Below are positions 44,446 through 55,640 of a stretch of 64,000 nt of DNA, piece after piece. The DNA is from Larix kaempferi (Eukaryota > Streptophyta > Pinopsida > Pinales > Pinaceae), in NCBI GenBank assembly GCA_027924585.1, contig BSBM01000151.1, positions 8,465,501 to 8,529,500 on the forward strand, in the 5' to 3' direction. Position 1 is the stretch's first letter. Each line of letters starts with the position of its first letter. Both the position numbers and the translations under genes were made by a program. A model generated the notes under the pieces. It saw only the letters and a list, made by a program, of their open reading frames with translations. It made no database searches and was not told the origin of the DNA.

Positions 44446-47400
44446 TTATAGAAGCCTCAAATGTGAAGTATCATTGATCCTCTGAATCTGCCATCCTGTT
44501 TTAAAAGAATAGCAGAGAACAGTCATGGATGTGTTGTCAATACACAGCCGATGTGTCATTGCCGGATTAGACCCAAGCAATCCCCTGATAAGACACTTTA
44601 TAGCCATACCGTGTGTAAAGATGCCTACACATTGAGTGGCTTGTTTGCTTTGTTCCTGTGACTGCCTCCAATTGCTGCCTTCTCTCGAAGAAGAATCATT
44701 TGCAGTCTCATTATCTCCTCTGGTTACAAACTGCAGCCTGCTTTTACCAGACTTTCTTCTTACTAATTGTTTTTGCCTATTAAATAGTTCCCACTGTGAT
44801 ACAGTAACATCATCTCCATCTTCAACAGGATGAACTTGCATTAGAGAGTTTTGACTCCCGGAACCTTTAATCTGCCTCTGAAACTGTCCAGAATTCCTCT
44901 GTATTGATTTTTCAGCCCTCCTCAATACTCTACTGTTTATAAATTCAATAATGCGATACTCAACTTGACGCTGAGACTCTCCACCGGGTGCATGGAAGTC
45001 AGGCTGAGATCTGTCAATCATATTAAGCAAGTCAGGAGTGTAAATCTCTGAGCGAGGGCGGCCTTCCCATTGTCCTTGACTCATCTCCATCAGTGAATCA
45101 GAGTATTCTAACTTCTCCTCTGAAATATCCAGTTCCTACATGATTAAATAGAGAAGGATTGCATTAGAAGAAGTACAGCAAAATGAAGCTGAAATAGAGT
45201 GTGAAAACGAATGAAAGAAAGAAGATACAATTGCTATATGGCCCATTTAACAACAAATTTTGTAGGGATCCACCTTGTATAACATTAAAATAGTTTGAGT
45301 CTAATTACTAGTAGGTGCCACCTGAGGCATTGCAACCACAAGATGGATCCAAAGGGCCATTACAGCATCATACCATAAAAGGGTATAGGATTGGCATTTA
45401 GTCAAGAGCACCAAGCCCTCTATGTACCCTTTACCTGAGCCAAAACTACTGATTTGGCATGTCAAGCTTGACAAACATAGTTGTCATTGATGACAACAGA
45501 TTAATGACAAAGGTTAAATTGATGACATCGCAAAGGTCAAGAGGTTGTTGACATGGCACACAGGACAAGGACATGGCTTGATGATGATATGGCAAAAGGA
45601 CAAGGACATGGCATTGGATGACATGAAAACATGACATGACAAAGATGACTTGGTGAAATGGCTTAATGACAAGGTTAATAGGAAGACAAAGACATGCACA
45701 AGGCAATGACATGAAGACAAGACAAAGATCGAAGACTAAGCATGACAAGAGCTGAGGACATGATAAGCAAAGGAAAAATGACAAGGCAAGCATGACATGG
45801 CACAAGGACATGGAAATGGCAAGCTTGACAAGGTTGATGACATGACAAAAGACAAATGACAAGGATGACAAGGCTTGCCGGCATGACAAGGTTGACAAGG
45901 CTTTGCTGCAGGCATTTTGAAGAAGTACTGCAGGCATTTTTGCATGCCCCTGCGGGCATATTTTAGAGGCCCTTGCGGGCATTTGAAGAGTGCCCATGCG
46001 GGCATATTTCAAGGGCTGTATGTAGGCATGCTGCGGGCATTTTATAAAGCGCTTGCGGGCATTTCAAACTACCCCTGCGGGCATTTGATGGAGGAGCCTG
46101 CGGGCATCACAACAGGCCCTTGCGGGCATGTGATGAGGCAGCCTGCGGGCATAATACATGAAGCCCTTGCGGGCATGTTAAAAGCCCTTTGAGGGCATTT
46201 TATGGAGCCTTCTAAGGACTCATGCAGGCATTTGAGATAGGCCCTTGCGGGCATTTCAGAAGACATTTGTGGGCATAATAAAAGCCCCTGGCGGGCATAA
46301 TTGGAGGCATTTGTGGACAAGTAAAAAGTTTCCTTGCGGGCATCTTTTAAGGAAGCTGCGGGCATATTTGATTTATTTAATGATGTAATGATAATAATAA
46401 AAAATACAATGACATGTCGGCTTCCTGGATTGATGGAAAGGAAAAGTATAAATAAAGAGGACAAGTCTTTATGACTTGTGTGGATTTTGAGAAAAAGATT
46501 TCGGAAGAAAAGTAAGGAGCTCTGATTTCGGGGGTTAGAGGAGATGTATGTGACATTAAGGCAGCAGCAGATCCGAGGAGAACCGGATGTAGAAGAATTC
46601 TAATTTTTTATGCTCTAAATTTTGAAGGCTTCTAAGTTGATGGCTTGATGATATGTGTACATGGAGGGTTGATCCGAAGCTGCTGCAAGGTTGAATATGG
46701 CTTGCTGATATAACACCTTGATGATGGTTTAGGACAGCAGTAATGATTGATGGATTGAAGACATGATGATGTGCCTGTTTAATTGGCAGCAGGTTATTTG
46801 ATGACAGTGATGACATATGACATGATTGATGAGATGTAATTTGTATGTAACTACAAGCTGGGCCTTGTACTATTTTTCTTAGCTGGATCTGAGAAAAAGA
46901 CCAAGCTGAGTCTTGGAATAGGAGTTGGTGATTCTGATTCAGTTGTAGCTGATAATACCTAACGGTTGTAGCCAGTTGAATCAAAATATAAAAAGATTAC
47001 AAAGCTCATCTTGTGTCTCTTGTGATGTGTTGATGATAATGTGTTTAACTTGATGAATGACATGTTTTAAGTTCATGATTACTGAAGTATAGTTTAGAGA
47101 TTGATGGAAGTGTTAAAGTGAAATTGTAAATGTTATAGATTTAAGGTTTGAAGTTGTAATTAGAAGCAAGTGCTGGCCCACTGATTCACCCCCCCCTCTC
47201 AGTGTGCCACTGTGTTTATCAAAGCTTTCTGCCTCATTATAACACATGGTTAGCCAATTTCATCAAAACTGGAGGTTGTTGAATTGAGAAACAGCTAGGT
47301 AGATGGACTTGTATCCACCAATAGCAGCAAGCCCTAGTACTGATGTCCTTGGAGGATCAAGGTAAAGGCCAAAGGAGGAGACAAACAGTGCTACTGATGA

Positions 47401-47624
47401 TGAGGATCCCAATATAGGGGATGATTTTGATGATGTGTAGTTATTTGTGGTAGAATGATATTTTCTGGACTCCGGAGGCCATTAAAACCTTAATGCTAAA
47501 GTATTTTGTTTCAAATATGTATCACACTAAGTGCCATTTTTCTATATTCACCCTTAGATGCTATATACATGGAAAACTTTGCATATTTAGTGTCGAATGG
47601 TACATTGATGTGTGTGTGGTTTTA

Positions 47625-47663
<39 letters not shown>

Positions 47664-50600
47664 TTGTTGTAGCATGATGTTTTCTGGACTCTGGAGGACA
47701 TTAGAACCTTAATGTTAATGTATTTTACTATTTTGTTTCAAATATTTAACACACTTAGTGCCATTTTGCTACATTCACCCTTAAATGCTATATACATGAG
47801 AAAACTTTGCATATTTAGTGTCTAATGGTACATTGTGTGTGTGTGATGTTTTCTGGACTTCAGAGCCCATTAGAAACTTAATGCTTTTGTTTCAAATATG
47901 TATTACACTTAGTGCCATTTTGCTATATTCAACGTTAGATGTTATATACATGAGAAAACTTTGTATATTTAGTGTCTAATGGTACATTGATGTGTGTTGT
48001 GTGTGGTTATATATTATATATAACCACATGGTGGAGGGTGGAGACCAAAAGGCTTGTTATGGAGAAGGTACCTGAATGGTTACATGAGGAGCAGGGGCAA
48101 GGGGGAGGAGGAGACTGAGAGTGAGGACGTTCATGTGCCAGCCTCAACAACACTTTTGACACAAAGTGAGACACCCACCAATGGTCATGTATTTCCAGCC
48201 ACAGGGCTTCTTCTATGAGAGGACGAGCCTTTCCTTTGCCCATAAAAAGGTATAGGGAATCAGTAGCTAGCTTCTAGATTAATCATTGTAGATAACTTAT
48301 GATGGTGAGATACATTTATTATACATATGATGTAATTTTTTATTTACAAGTCTTGAATGGACAACTATCAGGGTTCAGTATCAAGAGTTGATGTTTGAAC
48401 TTTGATTTATCATTTGGCATCCACTACATCACATATATTGGCATTTTTTCCATATTTATGTGCCAATGTGTTTATTTGATGTTGTAGAAGGATTATATGT
48501 TTAAAAATTTGAAAAAAATAAATTTATTTTATATTTTTTAATGCTTGCCGCAGTTTGCCGATTTTTGCCCATCTTTTTGCCAATGTTCCCGATAAGTTAT
48601 ATTCCGGACCCTCAGCTATTTTTTTGCCAATGCCGATTTTTTCAACAATTATAAATAGAAAGAGCTTGATGAAGCTTTGAGGATTTGATTAAATGAATTG
48701 TGGACTCTAGGGTAACTGTAATGTTCTAAACTCCGTCCTCCAAGTGAAATTTTACCTTCCTTTACTGCCTCAAAAATATGCCTTTGTCTGGTTGTTTTCA
48801 GAGTAAATGTCCTTGTTGCCCCACCACTCTCAGGGAGATTCAAATGTACAAAACAGAGTGAGTACAGACAGGGTCAGTAACTGTGGTGAACACCTTATTG
48901 ACTTAGAGGAGCTTGAAGTGAAGGTGTAGGAAGCAAAGAGGATGGTGCTGCAGTTGCCAGGGATACCTTCAAAGAAATTAACAGGTTGGGAACTCACAAC
49001 ATTCAACAGGATGGGTGCAGGATGGGTGCATTCTGCCTGTGAAAGCCAAAACCCGTGAACTTGAAGAATCTGTGGCTCCATTCCAACTGCTGGTCTTAGC
49101 TCTCTTGAGGAGCAAGTTAGGGAGGGGAGGACAACCAGAGAGCATCCTGCACATAAAGGGAAAGTCGAGGAGCAGTTTTACGACTCTGTTCCTACTGCTG
49201 GTCTCATGCCTTAGCTCTCTTGAAGGGCAAGTTAAGGAGGTAAGGGCAACCAGAGAGCATCCTGTACATACAAGGGAGAGTCGAGCAGTGGTTCTGTGGC
49301 AAGGAGAGCCCTTAGCAAAGTACATCAGGTAGCTGATCAACAAGACCATCAGTCGACAGTTTTTCAAAGTCCTGTAATTTATTCTCTCCTGTTTTCTTAT
49401 GTGTGCATTTTGCCGTCGACATGGTTACCAGTCTGTTTATCAGTTTTCATACTGATAGGGTAGTAGAAACACTCCGAAGGAAATCAATGTTACTGAAATC
49501 TAGAAATAAGGGAACATTCTAATGATCTGGAGCTCTAAAAGAAATACAAACGCCCCTTCTCTGTAAATCAAAGCCAGCCTTACGGGTACAGCTGGGGCTT
49601 TTGTACATGTTAATATAATATTTTGTTTAAAAAAAAAAAAAAACCAATGCCAATGTGACACTATTATATTCGATCCATGTCAGAAAAGAAACAGCAAGAA
49701 CGATATAATGGAAATGCACATTGCAAGTTATCTATTTTAGTCCATCTCTGTACCAGGTTACTAATACCGACTCCATTGCCCCCCTTGAAACTGCCAAAAA
49801 GCAATCTCTGGGATCTCAAACTCTTATATTCATTTCATACTGGAGTTAAATTAAAATATAACTTTGCTAAACAGACTAAATGCCAGCAAGGCACTTGTTA
49901 AACAATGAATGGCGAATGTATAAGAAATCTGCTTGCATAACAGCTCACAGTGATAATTTACAAATGATCACCTCCAATGGGACGTTCAGATCCAAACAGA
50001 ATTCAAAAGCACCAGCTGGAAATATGAAATTTGAATAGCATCCCGCTCCTCGTTAAGGCCAAAAACATCTAGGTAGCAAGTATTTGTAGGACTTGTTGTA
50101 GTCCATACAGTTGGCCTTCACTTGGAGTTGGCACCTTACCATGGCCTTCTTGCCAACTCAGAAACCCAGCAATCATGTCAGACCTACAATATTAATGAAT
50201 TAAAAATGGCATCCAGATAGACAGTCGTCATTTGCCAAAACTCAACCCCTGTAACGGCTTAGCATGCCTAGGACTAAGATTTTCAAAATGGAACTACAGG
50301 CTGACTACTACACCTCCAATGCTTTTTGTTAGATGTGTAAAAACCATGCCCAAGTAAAGAGAAATGGATTCTAAATCTCATATGGGCATAGCCTACCATG
50401 GTTCCATTTTTCTTTTCTATGGGATCGGTGCCTTATGCAACAACATTGTTCTCAACTGTTCCTACAAGAAAGTTTTACATCTTCAACATCAGTAATGTGC
50501 ATAATTTCGCTATAGCTAGGAAGCTCGGCTTGCCATCGTTTCATTTTCTAACACTGCTTATGCAGCCACTTTGTCCTCCACTGTTCACAAAAGAAACAAC

Positions 50601-53176
50601 TTTGGCATTTTTACGATACATAATTTCACTCCAGCTGGAAGCTGTTTCTCACATAAGATGCATGACAGTAAAAGGCTATATACTCTGCCTACCTTATCAA
50701 GTTACAACTTACAAATAGTCAGGTTACAACTTACAAATAGGAAAAAGAAAAAATTTGCATATGCAATATGCAATATGCAATAGCCAGGGACTTTAAATCA
50801 TCTAATGGTTATCACATACAATATCCTAGTCGAGGAGTTTTTCACCGATGGGCAAGGTTCAATTTCCATTAGGGCTTTCCCTAGAGCCATGGGGTCACCT
50901 TGAAGTAGTGGTCGAACATGTAGTTGCACCCAAAGAAATTGTATTAAATGATCTCGTGACCTGTGCACACATAAGTGGAAAAAAGCCCACCCCCATGTCC
51001 TTCAAATTTAAAAAATGCCCAAAGGGATTGGCTCCATTGGTGAAGAGCGAGGAGTTTTTCACAAGTGGGCAAGGTTCAATTCTCCTAGGGGCTTTTTCTT
51101 GGAGCCATGGGATCACCTTGAGGTAGTAGTCGAACATGTGGTTGCACCCACAGAGATTGTATTAAATGAGCTTGTGACTCATGTACACACAACTGGATCA
51201 AAACCCACCTCATGTCCTTCAAATTTTAAGTCAACTGGGTTTAGCTTGAGCGGTTGTGGAGTGGAGTGTTATCGTTCCCATCCAAGTTCTATTCTTGTAA
51301 GTGACATATTGAGCTTATAAAAAATATATTGTTGCAATGGCTTCAAGCCCTGTTATTTACTCAGCCTTGTGGCCTAACCCTAAAGAATCTAGGGTTTACC
51401 CTAGATACCATCCTCAATATAAGGGAAAGTATCCAGGGGTTTTCCAACATTGTAACCAGGAAAGAAAAAGGAAAAAAAACATTATCCTAGTGCTCTTTAG
51501 TTTGAGTGCTCTTTATATTAGTTTGAGTGCTCTTTATATTAAGTATCTTGATTCTTGAACCAGAATCCCCAAACACCTAAAGTCACCGTATTAATTATTT
51601 CGGGAGTGTGCTTCCCCCAATACACCATATGAAGGTATTGCAGGGTCATTTTTTTCAATTTCTGGTCTTGGTACCTGAGGTTATTTCTGGGGTCACGCTG
51701 CTCCCTTCCATGTCAACCTCTAGTTTGTAAAGGGAGATTTTTTATTATTGTGGTTGTTTCTGCTTCCAAGACCATGCCGCTCGCCTTCATGACTCTCTGT
51801 GGTTTGTAAGGGGATGTTATTAGTTTTGAACTTTCTCTAGCAGGGTACTAGTTTCAGACATTAGTTTTGGTCCTTGGCGAGTTTAGTTATCTGCCCCAAG
51901 TTTCATCATGTGCTGGTAGCCTATCTGCCGCATGTTGTTCTGAAATATGATTTGTAAAATTAATAGAAGCATATTTCAATAAAATTGTATTTATTATATC
52001 CATCATTGTGTTCATATATTCAATACAAGAAGACTTATTGCTGAGATGATTTCTTCATTATTGAGATGATTTTCGATAATGGCAATATAAAATTGTATTT
52101 ATTATATCCATCATTGTGTTCATATATTCAATACAAGAAGACTTATTGCTGAGAGGATTTCTTCATTATTGAGATGATTTTCTATTATGGCAAATCATTC
52201 ACTTCAGTGAAGTGCATTCTACAATCTGATAAAGGTGGATGGGATGCAGAATATATGTGTAATGCTTGATTTAATTTAAATGGTGCATTGGATGCAATGA
52301 ACATGGACACTAGCTACCCATCTGAAGCCAGGTCTGATATGCACCTTGATGTTGCAAAGCTAAAAAAATGCATACTTTGAGCTCACACAAATGGTTGCCA
52401 TATCAAATATTGTGTTGGCGTATCAGATATTGGAACTCAAGGTATGCATCCAATACTTGCAACCTTGAGGAGCACATCGGACCCCGGTTTAGATGGACTT
52501 GTGCCAGTTCATTCATTGAGCTATCTAACAAGAGAAAACCAAGGTATCTGTACTTGTGAATATGAACATACCTAAAGACCAAACAGGCGTCTTCAGAGAT
52601 CCAAACTGCATTCTTACATACCTGGCAAATGGCCAATGCAGTTTGCTTGGCACGGTCGAGCGGGGACGAATAGATTGCATTGAAAGTGATCCCCTGAGAC
52701 TTGAGAAAGACCCCCAGAGCCCTAGCCTGCCTCTTCCCATTGGCTGTCAATGTCGCAGAAGGAGATCTGCCCCCAATCAGTTCTGGCCTCTCATTCATGG
52801 TGCTCTCGGCATGCCTGATCAAATAAACTTCTGTGATGAGATCATCCTCCATAGGCAACCACCTAGAATGATCCAAAGCATCGGAGTGAAGAGAACTGGA
52901 AGTGGAATGAGTAGGTGATAAAGAAACGGGGGTGAGTATGTTGTAAGGATCCCATACCCTCACAGATGGACCCATATAAGGACTCCCACTGAATGACAGT
53001 TGTGGTGACAGGGGAGAGGCGGAGGGATGGCAGGGCAGAACCTCTGGTTCCTGTTCCAAAACCTTCTTTTTCTCTTCTCCCTGCTTCCCCTTGTGCCCCT
53101 CTTCATCCACTGCTTCTTCTTCTTCAGCTTCTTCCTCTTCTCCCCTTTGCTGTTCTGAAGATTGGATCAGACCCAT
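44446..53176 (-). CDS. Histidine phosphatase (phosphoglycerate-mutase-like) gene, two exons
   Basis: The CDS is join(53,176-52,622, 45,135-44,446), 414 codons plus TAA. The ATG at 53,176 is the first after an in-frame TAA. Exon 1 encodes a Glu-rich stretch (residues 11-26), a variable linker and EVYLIRHAEST; the R-H of residues 121-122 starts the RHx signature whose His is the phospho-acceptor. Exon 2 has MEMSQGQWEG (E202 the likely acid), PGGES (about 235-239) and FTHGMAIKCL, with H360 the second catalytic His. The splice sites CAG/GTATGT and TCATGTAG/GAA keep phase 0. A polar, probably disordered loop (about 257-350) separates catalytic blocks. The superfamily removes or moves phosphate groups; the substrate is unknown. 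No signal peptide or membrane segment is evident. It is the only apparently intact host gene here. Confidence 0.88.
45469..47221 (+). mobile_element. 1.75 kb solo LTR inside the intron
   Basis: The ends TGACAAACA and TGTTTATCA form an imperfect inverted pair. They are flanked by a perfect target duplication AAGCT (45,464-45,468 and 47,222-47,226). A TATAAATAAAG box lies at about 46,448. The 3' part has a run of C followed by TCTCAGTG, a feature I recall near the ends of copia-type LTRs. No internal domain or second LTR exists, so it is a solo LTR in plus orientation, antisense to the host gene. Confidence 0.85.
45907..46365 (+). repeat. Regularly spaced TGCGGGCAT array (21 copies) in the solo LTR
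   Basis: Copies of TGCGGGCAT or one- to two-base variants start at 45,907, 45,929, 45,951, 45,974, 45,997, 46,021, 46,032, 46,054, 46,076, 46,099, 46,121, 46,144, 46,168, 46,190, 46,223, 46,246, 46,268, 46,290, 46,302, 46,335 and 46,357. Most spacings are 22-24 bp and a few are near 11 or 33. The sequences between copies differ, often with CCCT just before the motif. The array lies upstream of the LTR's TATA box. Confidence 0.9.
47451..48005. repeat. Three-copy tandem repeat with TG/TA microsatellite in the intron
   Basis: Units start near 47,451, 47,668 and 47,841. Each begins with TTTTCTGGACT-type sequence and contains TATATACATG and TTTGCATATTTAGTGTC-type words. The first unit ends in a (TG)n(TA)n run at about 47,620-47,662. 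The third is followed by a TATATAACC inverted stretch. Confidence 0.85.
48635..49642 (+). mobile_element. Probable polyA retroposon in the intron
   Basis: A run of 14 A ends at about 49,642 and is followed by CCAATGCC, which also occurs just before the proposed left end (48,627-48,634). That gives an 8 bp target duplication around a 1.0 kb insert, as expected of target-primed retrotransposition. The body has no clear protein domain. It could be a truncated LINE, a SINE-like unit or a processed transcript. TTGTACATGTTAATATAAT before the tail is reminiscent of plant LINE 3' ends. Confidence 0.4.
50832..51236. repeat. 217 bp tandem duplication in the intron
   Basis: 50,832-51,048 and 51,049-51,236 are diverged direct copies. 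Both start GAGGAGTTTTTCAC and share GTCGAACATGT and ATTGTATTAAATGA words. Confidence 0.88.
51979..52194. repeat. 108 bp tandem duplication in the intron
   Basis: 51,979-52,086 and 52,087-52,194 are nearly identical direct copies starting ATAAAATTGTATTTATTATA. Confidence 0.9.
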
Positions 53177-54047
53177 TATTAACACTGCAGACCTTTAAGA
53201 TAGATAGAGACCCCCAAATCAATTAGCCTTCACAAGCATAGTCGTCCTCTGTTTCGCCTTCAATGGGTTGGTGCCCAATTAACAGATGGTCAGATCTCGT
53301 TCAAATCTGTTGCCTGTGCCCCCTTCACCTCTGACTCAGTTACTGTTTTTCCTGGCAAATTGAGATCTCATCCAGATCCTTGGTCTTTTCTCCATACCAT
53401 CCCTGACTTGTGCTTGTGTTCAAATGCTCCAGGGATATTTCTTCCTAGGATTGGGTTGGATATCCAACATCCAAACAGTATTTTGAAGTTATGATGTCCT
53501 ACAATCGCAAGCATGTCCGTCACTTTCGACTGGGATGTGGATGATCCGTCACAGCGTGGCTATGTCTTAACTAGAACGGTCTTTCGGATGTTAGTGAATG
53601 CATTTGGTTTAATTTGAGATTGGAATCTCATTCAAGGTTATTTTATTTTTTAAATCCATCTGTTTCATACAATACAACAGGCAGATCTTTAAAATAAAAA
53701 TTTAACAAGCAGATCTTTAAAATAAAAATTTAATTTCCTATTCTAATTCTAAGAAAGAAAACACGATCCATGTCCTATAATTTTCATGCTTCTGTCCTTT
53801 TGGAATTCCTTAAAACCGTTTTGTTTTACATATTTTTAGTAGTTTAAGGTGTAAGTTAAAGTATAGAATATTTGTATTTATTATCGGTATTTTTTGGTTA
53901 AAATTTAGGAGAAATTGTTAAAATGGTAGTTTTAAGTTGTTGGAATTGCATAATCAGGTTGCTTGGAGGACGCTGGACCCATTTTTGCAATCAAAATTGT
54001 AATTTCAACAATGAAAATTGCAATTTCAGCAACAAATAGCCTCCTCG

Positions 54048-54170
54048 GATTTTGGTAAAACTTGTGGGAACAGTGCAAATCGTCTAGACTTTAACTTACT
54101 CAATAGTTTGATTTTGGTAAAACTTGTCGGAAAGTGCAAATTGTCTAGACTTTAACTTACTCAATAGTTT
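54048..54170. repeat. 62 bp tandem duplication
   Basis: Two direct copies start GATTTTGGTAAAACTTGT and share GTCTAGACTTTAACTTACTC. Confidence 0.88.
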
Positions 54171-55340
54171 AAATATGTTAGGTTGTTTTCGTATTTTTTC
54201 AATTATTTTCACTCAAAATTAATTAAAAAATGAAAATAATTGTTAAAATTGTTAATAAAAATTGAAAAATGCAATTTAATAAATGAAAAATTACAATTTG
54301 ACCAAAAATTGTATAGTCCAATTCCAATGATAATAACAAAAAAAACTTAATTAAACTATTTCCATATTTTATCTTATTCCACATAATACATTTATTTATC
54401 TTATAGGTTTTTTTTAAAGAGATAAGGCTAGATTTCCTCTTCATATATAAGAAGGAAGTTAATGTTTTCTTAATAGAAAAAGGTATATGTTTTTTTTATG
54501 GGGCAACTGGACACTTCCCCCCACCCCGCTTCACTATGGTACAACACATTGAATATGCATTCTTATTTTTTACTTTTTTTATTTTATTTTTGTTGTTTTT
54601 TTTATTTTTAAGGGATAGACGACACTTCTCCTCCACCAGGTTGAAATGCACCTTCTCTACTCAATAATATTTTTTTGGGTTTGTCTAATTTGAATCATTA
54701 GGTTAAAAAATCTAATAAAGTTTTAAATTGATTGAAACTTTTGATTAAAAACATTTTTAGCCAAGGAATTTATAGTGACAAAAACATTTTTAAGTTTTCA
54801 TTTATAGTATTATCGTATTCATACAAGGAACATTAGTAGAACTTAGAAAATGATTTCACAAGATTTGTTAATAGAAAATTTCATAATAGAGGAAATATAA
54901 GTTTAACTTAGTATAAATAGTCAATATTTTGGGATTTTTATCGCATCTCTTTTCAAACCAAGGCTTCTGATTCATATGTGGCATTGGTGGTGTTTGTTTT
55001 GATCGATTTCAAGATGTTTTAGCATGAAAATGTGCACCAAATTTCAATTACGGCTCATCATAAAAGGGCCAAAAATGGATAGTTATGTGACTTCTTTATG
55101 TTTTCATCAAAGTGTAAGAGCTTTGCATGGAAGGGCCATCCTTAACCTGATTGTGCATTTGAGCAATCAAGCAAGTAAGTAGCAAAGTCATCAATTGACT
55201 TTGTTGGTTGCCCATCCGATTGCGCAAACACACAATCGATTTTCATTCATGGGCACAAAAGTGGATATATTTATTGTTGCTTATAAAGAAAACTTATTTG
55301 ATATCAAAATCCATAATAGGCACTAAGGTCTTCTTCACTA

Positions 55341-55640
55341 CAAGTTTGTGAAGAAGTTTTAACTATAATACATTTGAATTTTTTTGGTAATTTAGCTAGA
55401 ACTATCCATTATGATATACATGAAAGTTAACAATCACCATCAACTGTGGCAAATCCTCAAGTGGGGCAACCAACTAGTGGTAAAAAAATGCAAACTTAGA
55501 GTTTGTGAACAATTTTGAAGTATAATACATTTTTTATTTTTTATAATTTAGATAGAACTATCTATGAATAATATACATGAAAGTTAACAAGCACCACCAA
55601 TTATGACAAATGCTCAGGTGGGACAGCCAACCAATTCTCA
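55341..55640. repeat. About 155 bp tandem duplication
   Basis: Diverged direct copies share AGTTTGTGAA, TATAATACATTT, TAGAACTATC, ACATGAAAGTTAACAA and CAACCAA words in the same order. Confidence 0.85.

Larger units (their letters stand above)
45136..52621 (-). other. 7.5 kb intron of the histidine phosphatase gene
   Basis: The donor GTATGTAAG lies at 52,621 and the acceptor ATTTAATCATGTAG ends at 45,136 (minus strand). Both flanking codons are complete. The intron contains a solo LTR, a probable retroposon and at least three sets of tandem duplications. No coding exon is evident inside, though a small unrecognised exon cannot be excluded. Confidence 0.85.

Noticed and set aside
45907-46365. 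CRISPR-like array (short repeat with unique spacers)
   Set aside because: The shared core is only 8-9 bp, period 22-24 bp, in plant LTR sequence with no cas genes. It is a motif array, not CRISPR.
45446-46464. Long minus-strand ORFs with Cys/Pro-rich or Leu-rich proteins
   Set aside because: They arise because the LTR's short repeats lack stops in those frames; the proteins simply mirror the repeat unit.
52403-52621. Continuation of exon 1 of the phosphatase past 52,622
   Set aside because: The open frame continues, but CAG/GTATGTAAG is a strong donor at the end of the conserved ALAICQ block, and the expected next block is found at 45,135.
53177-53185. Upstream start for the phosphatase at 53,185
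   Set aside because: The codon there is GTG, not ATG; the first ATG after the in-frame stop is at 53,176.
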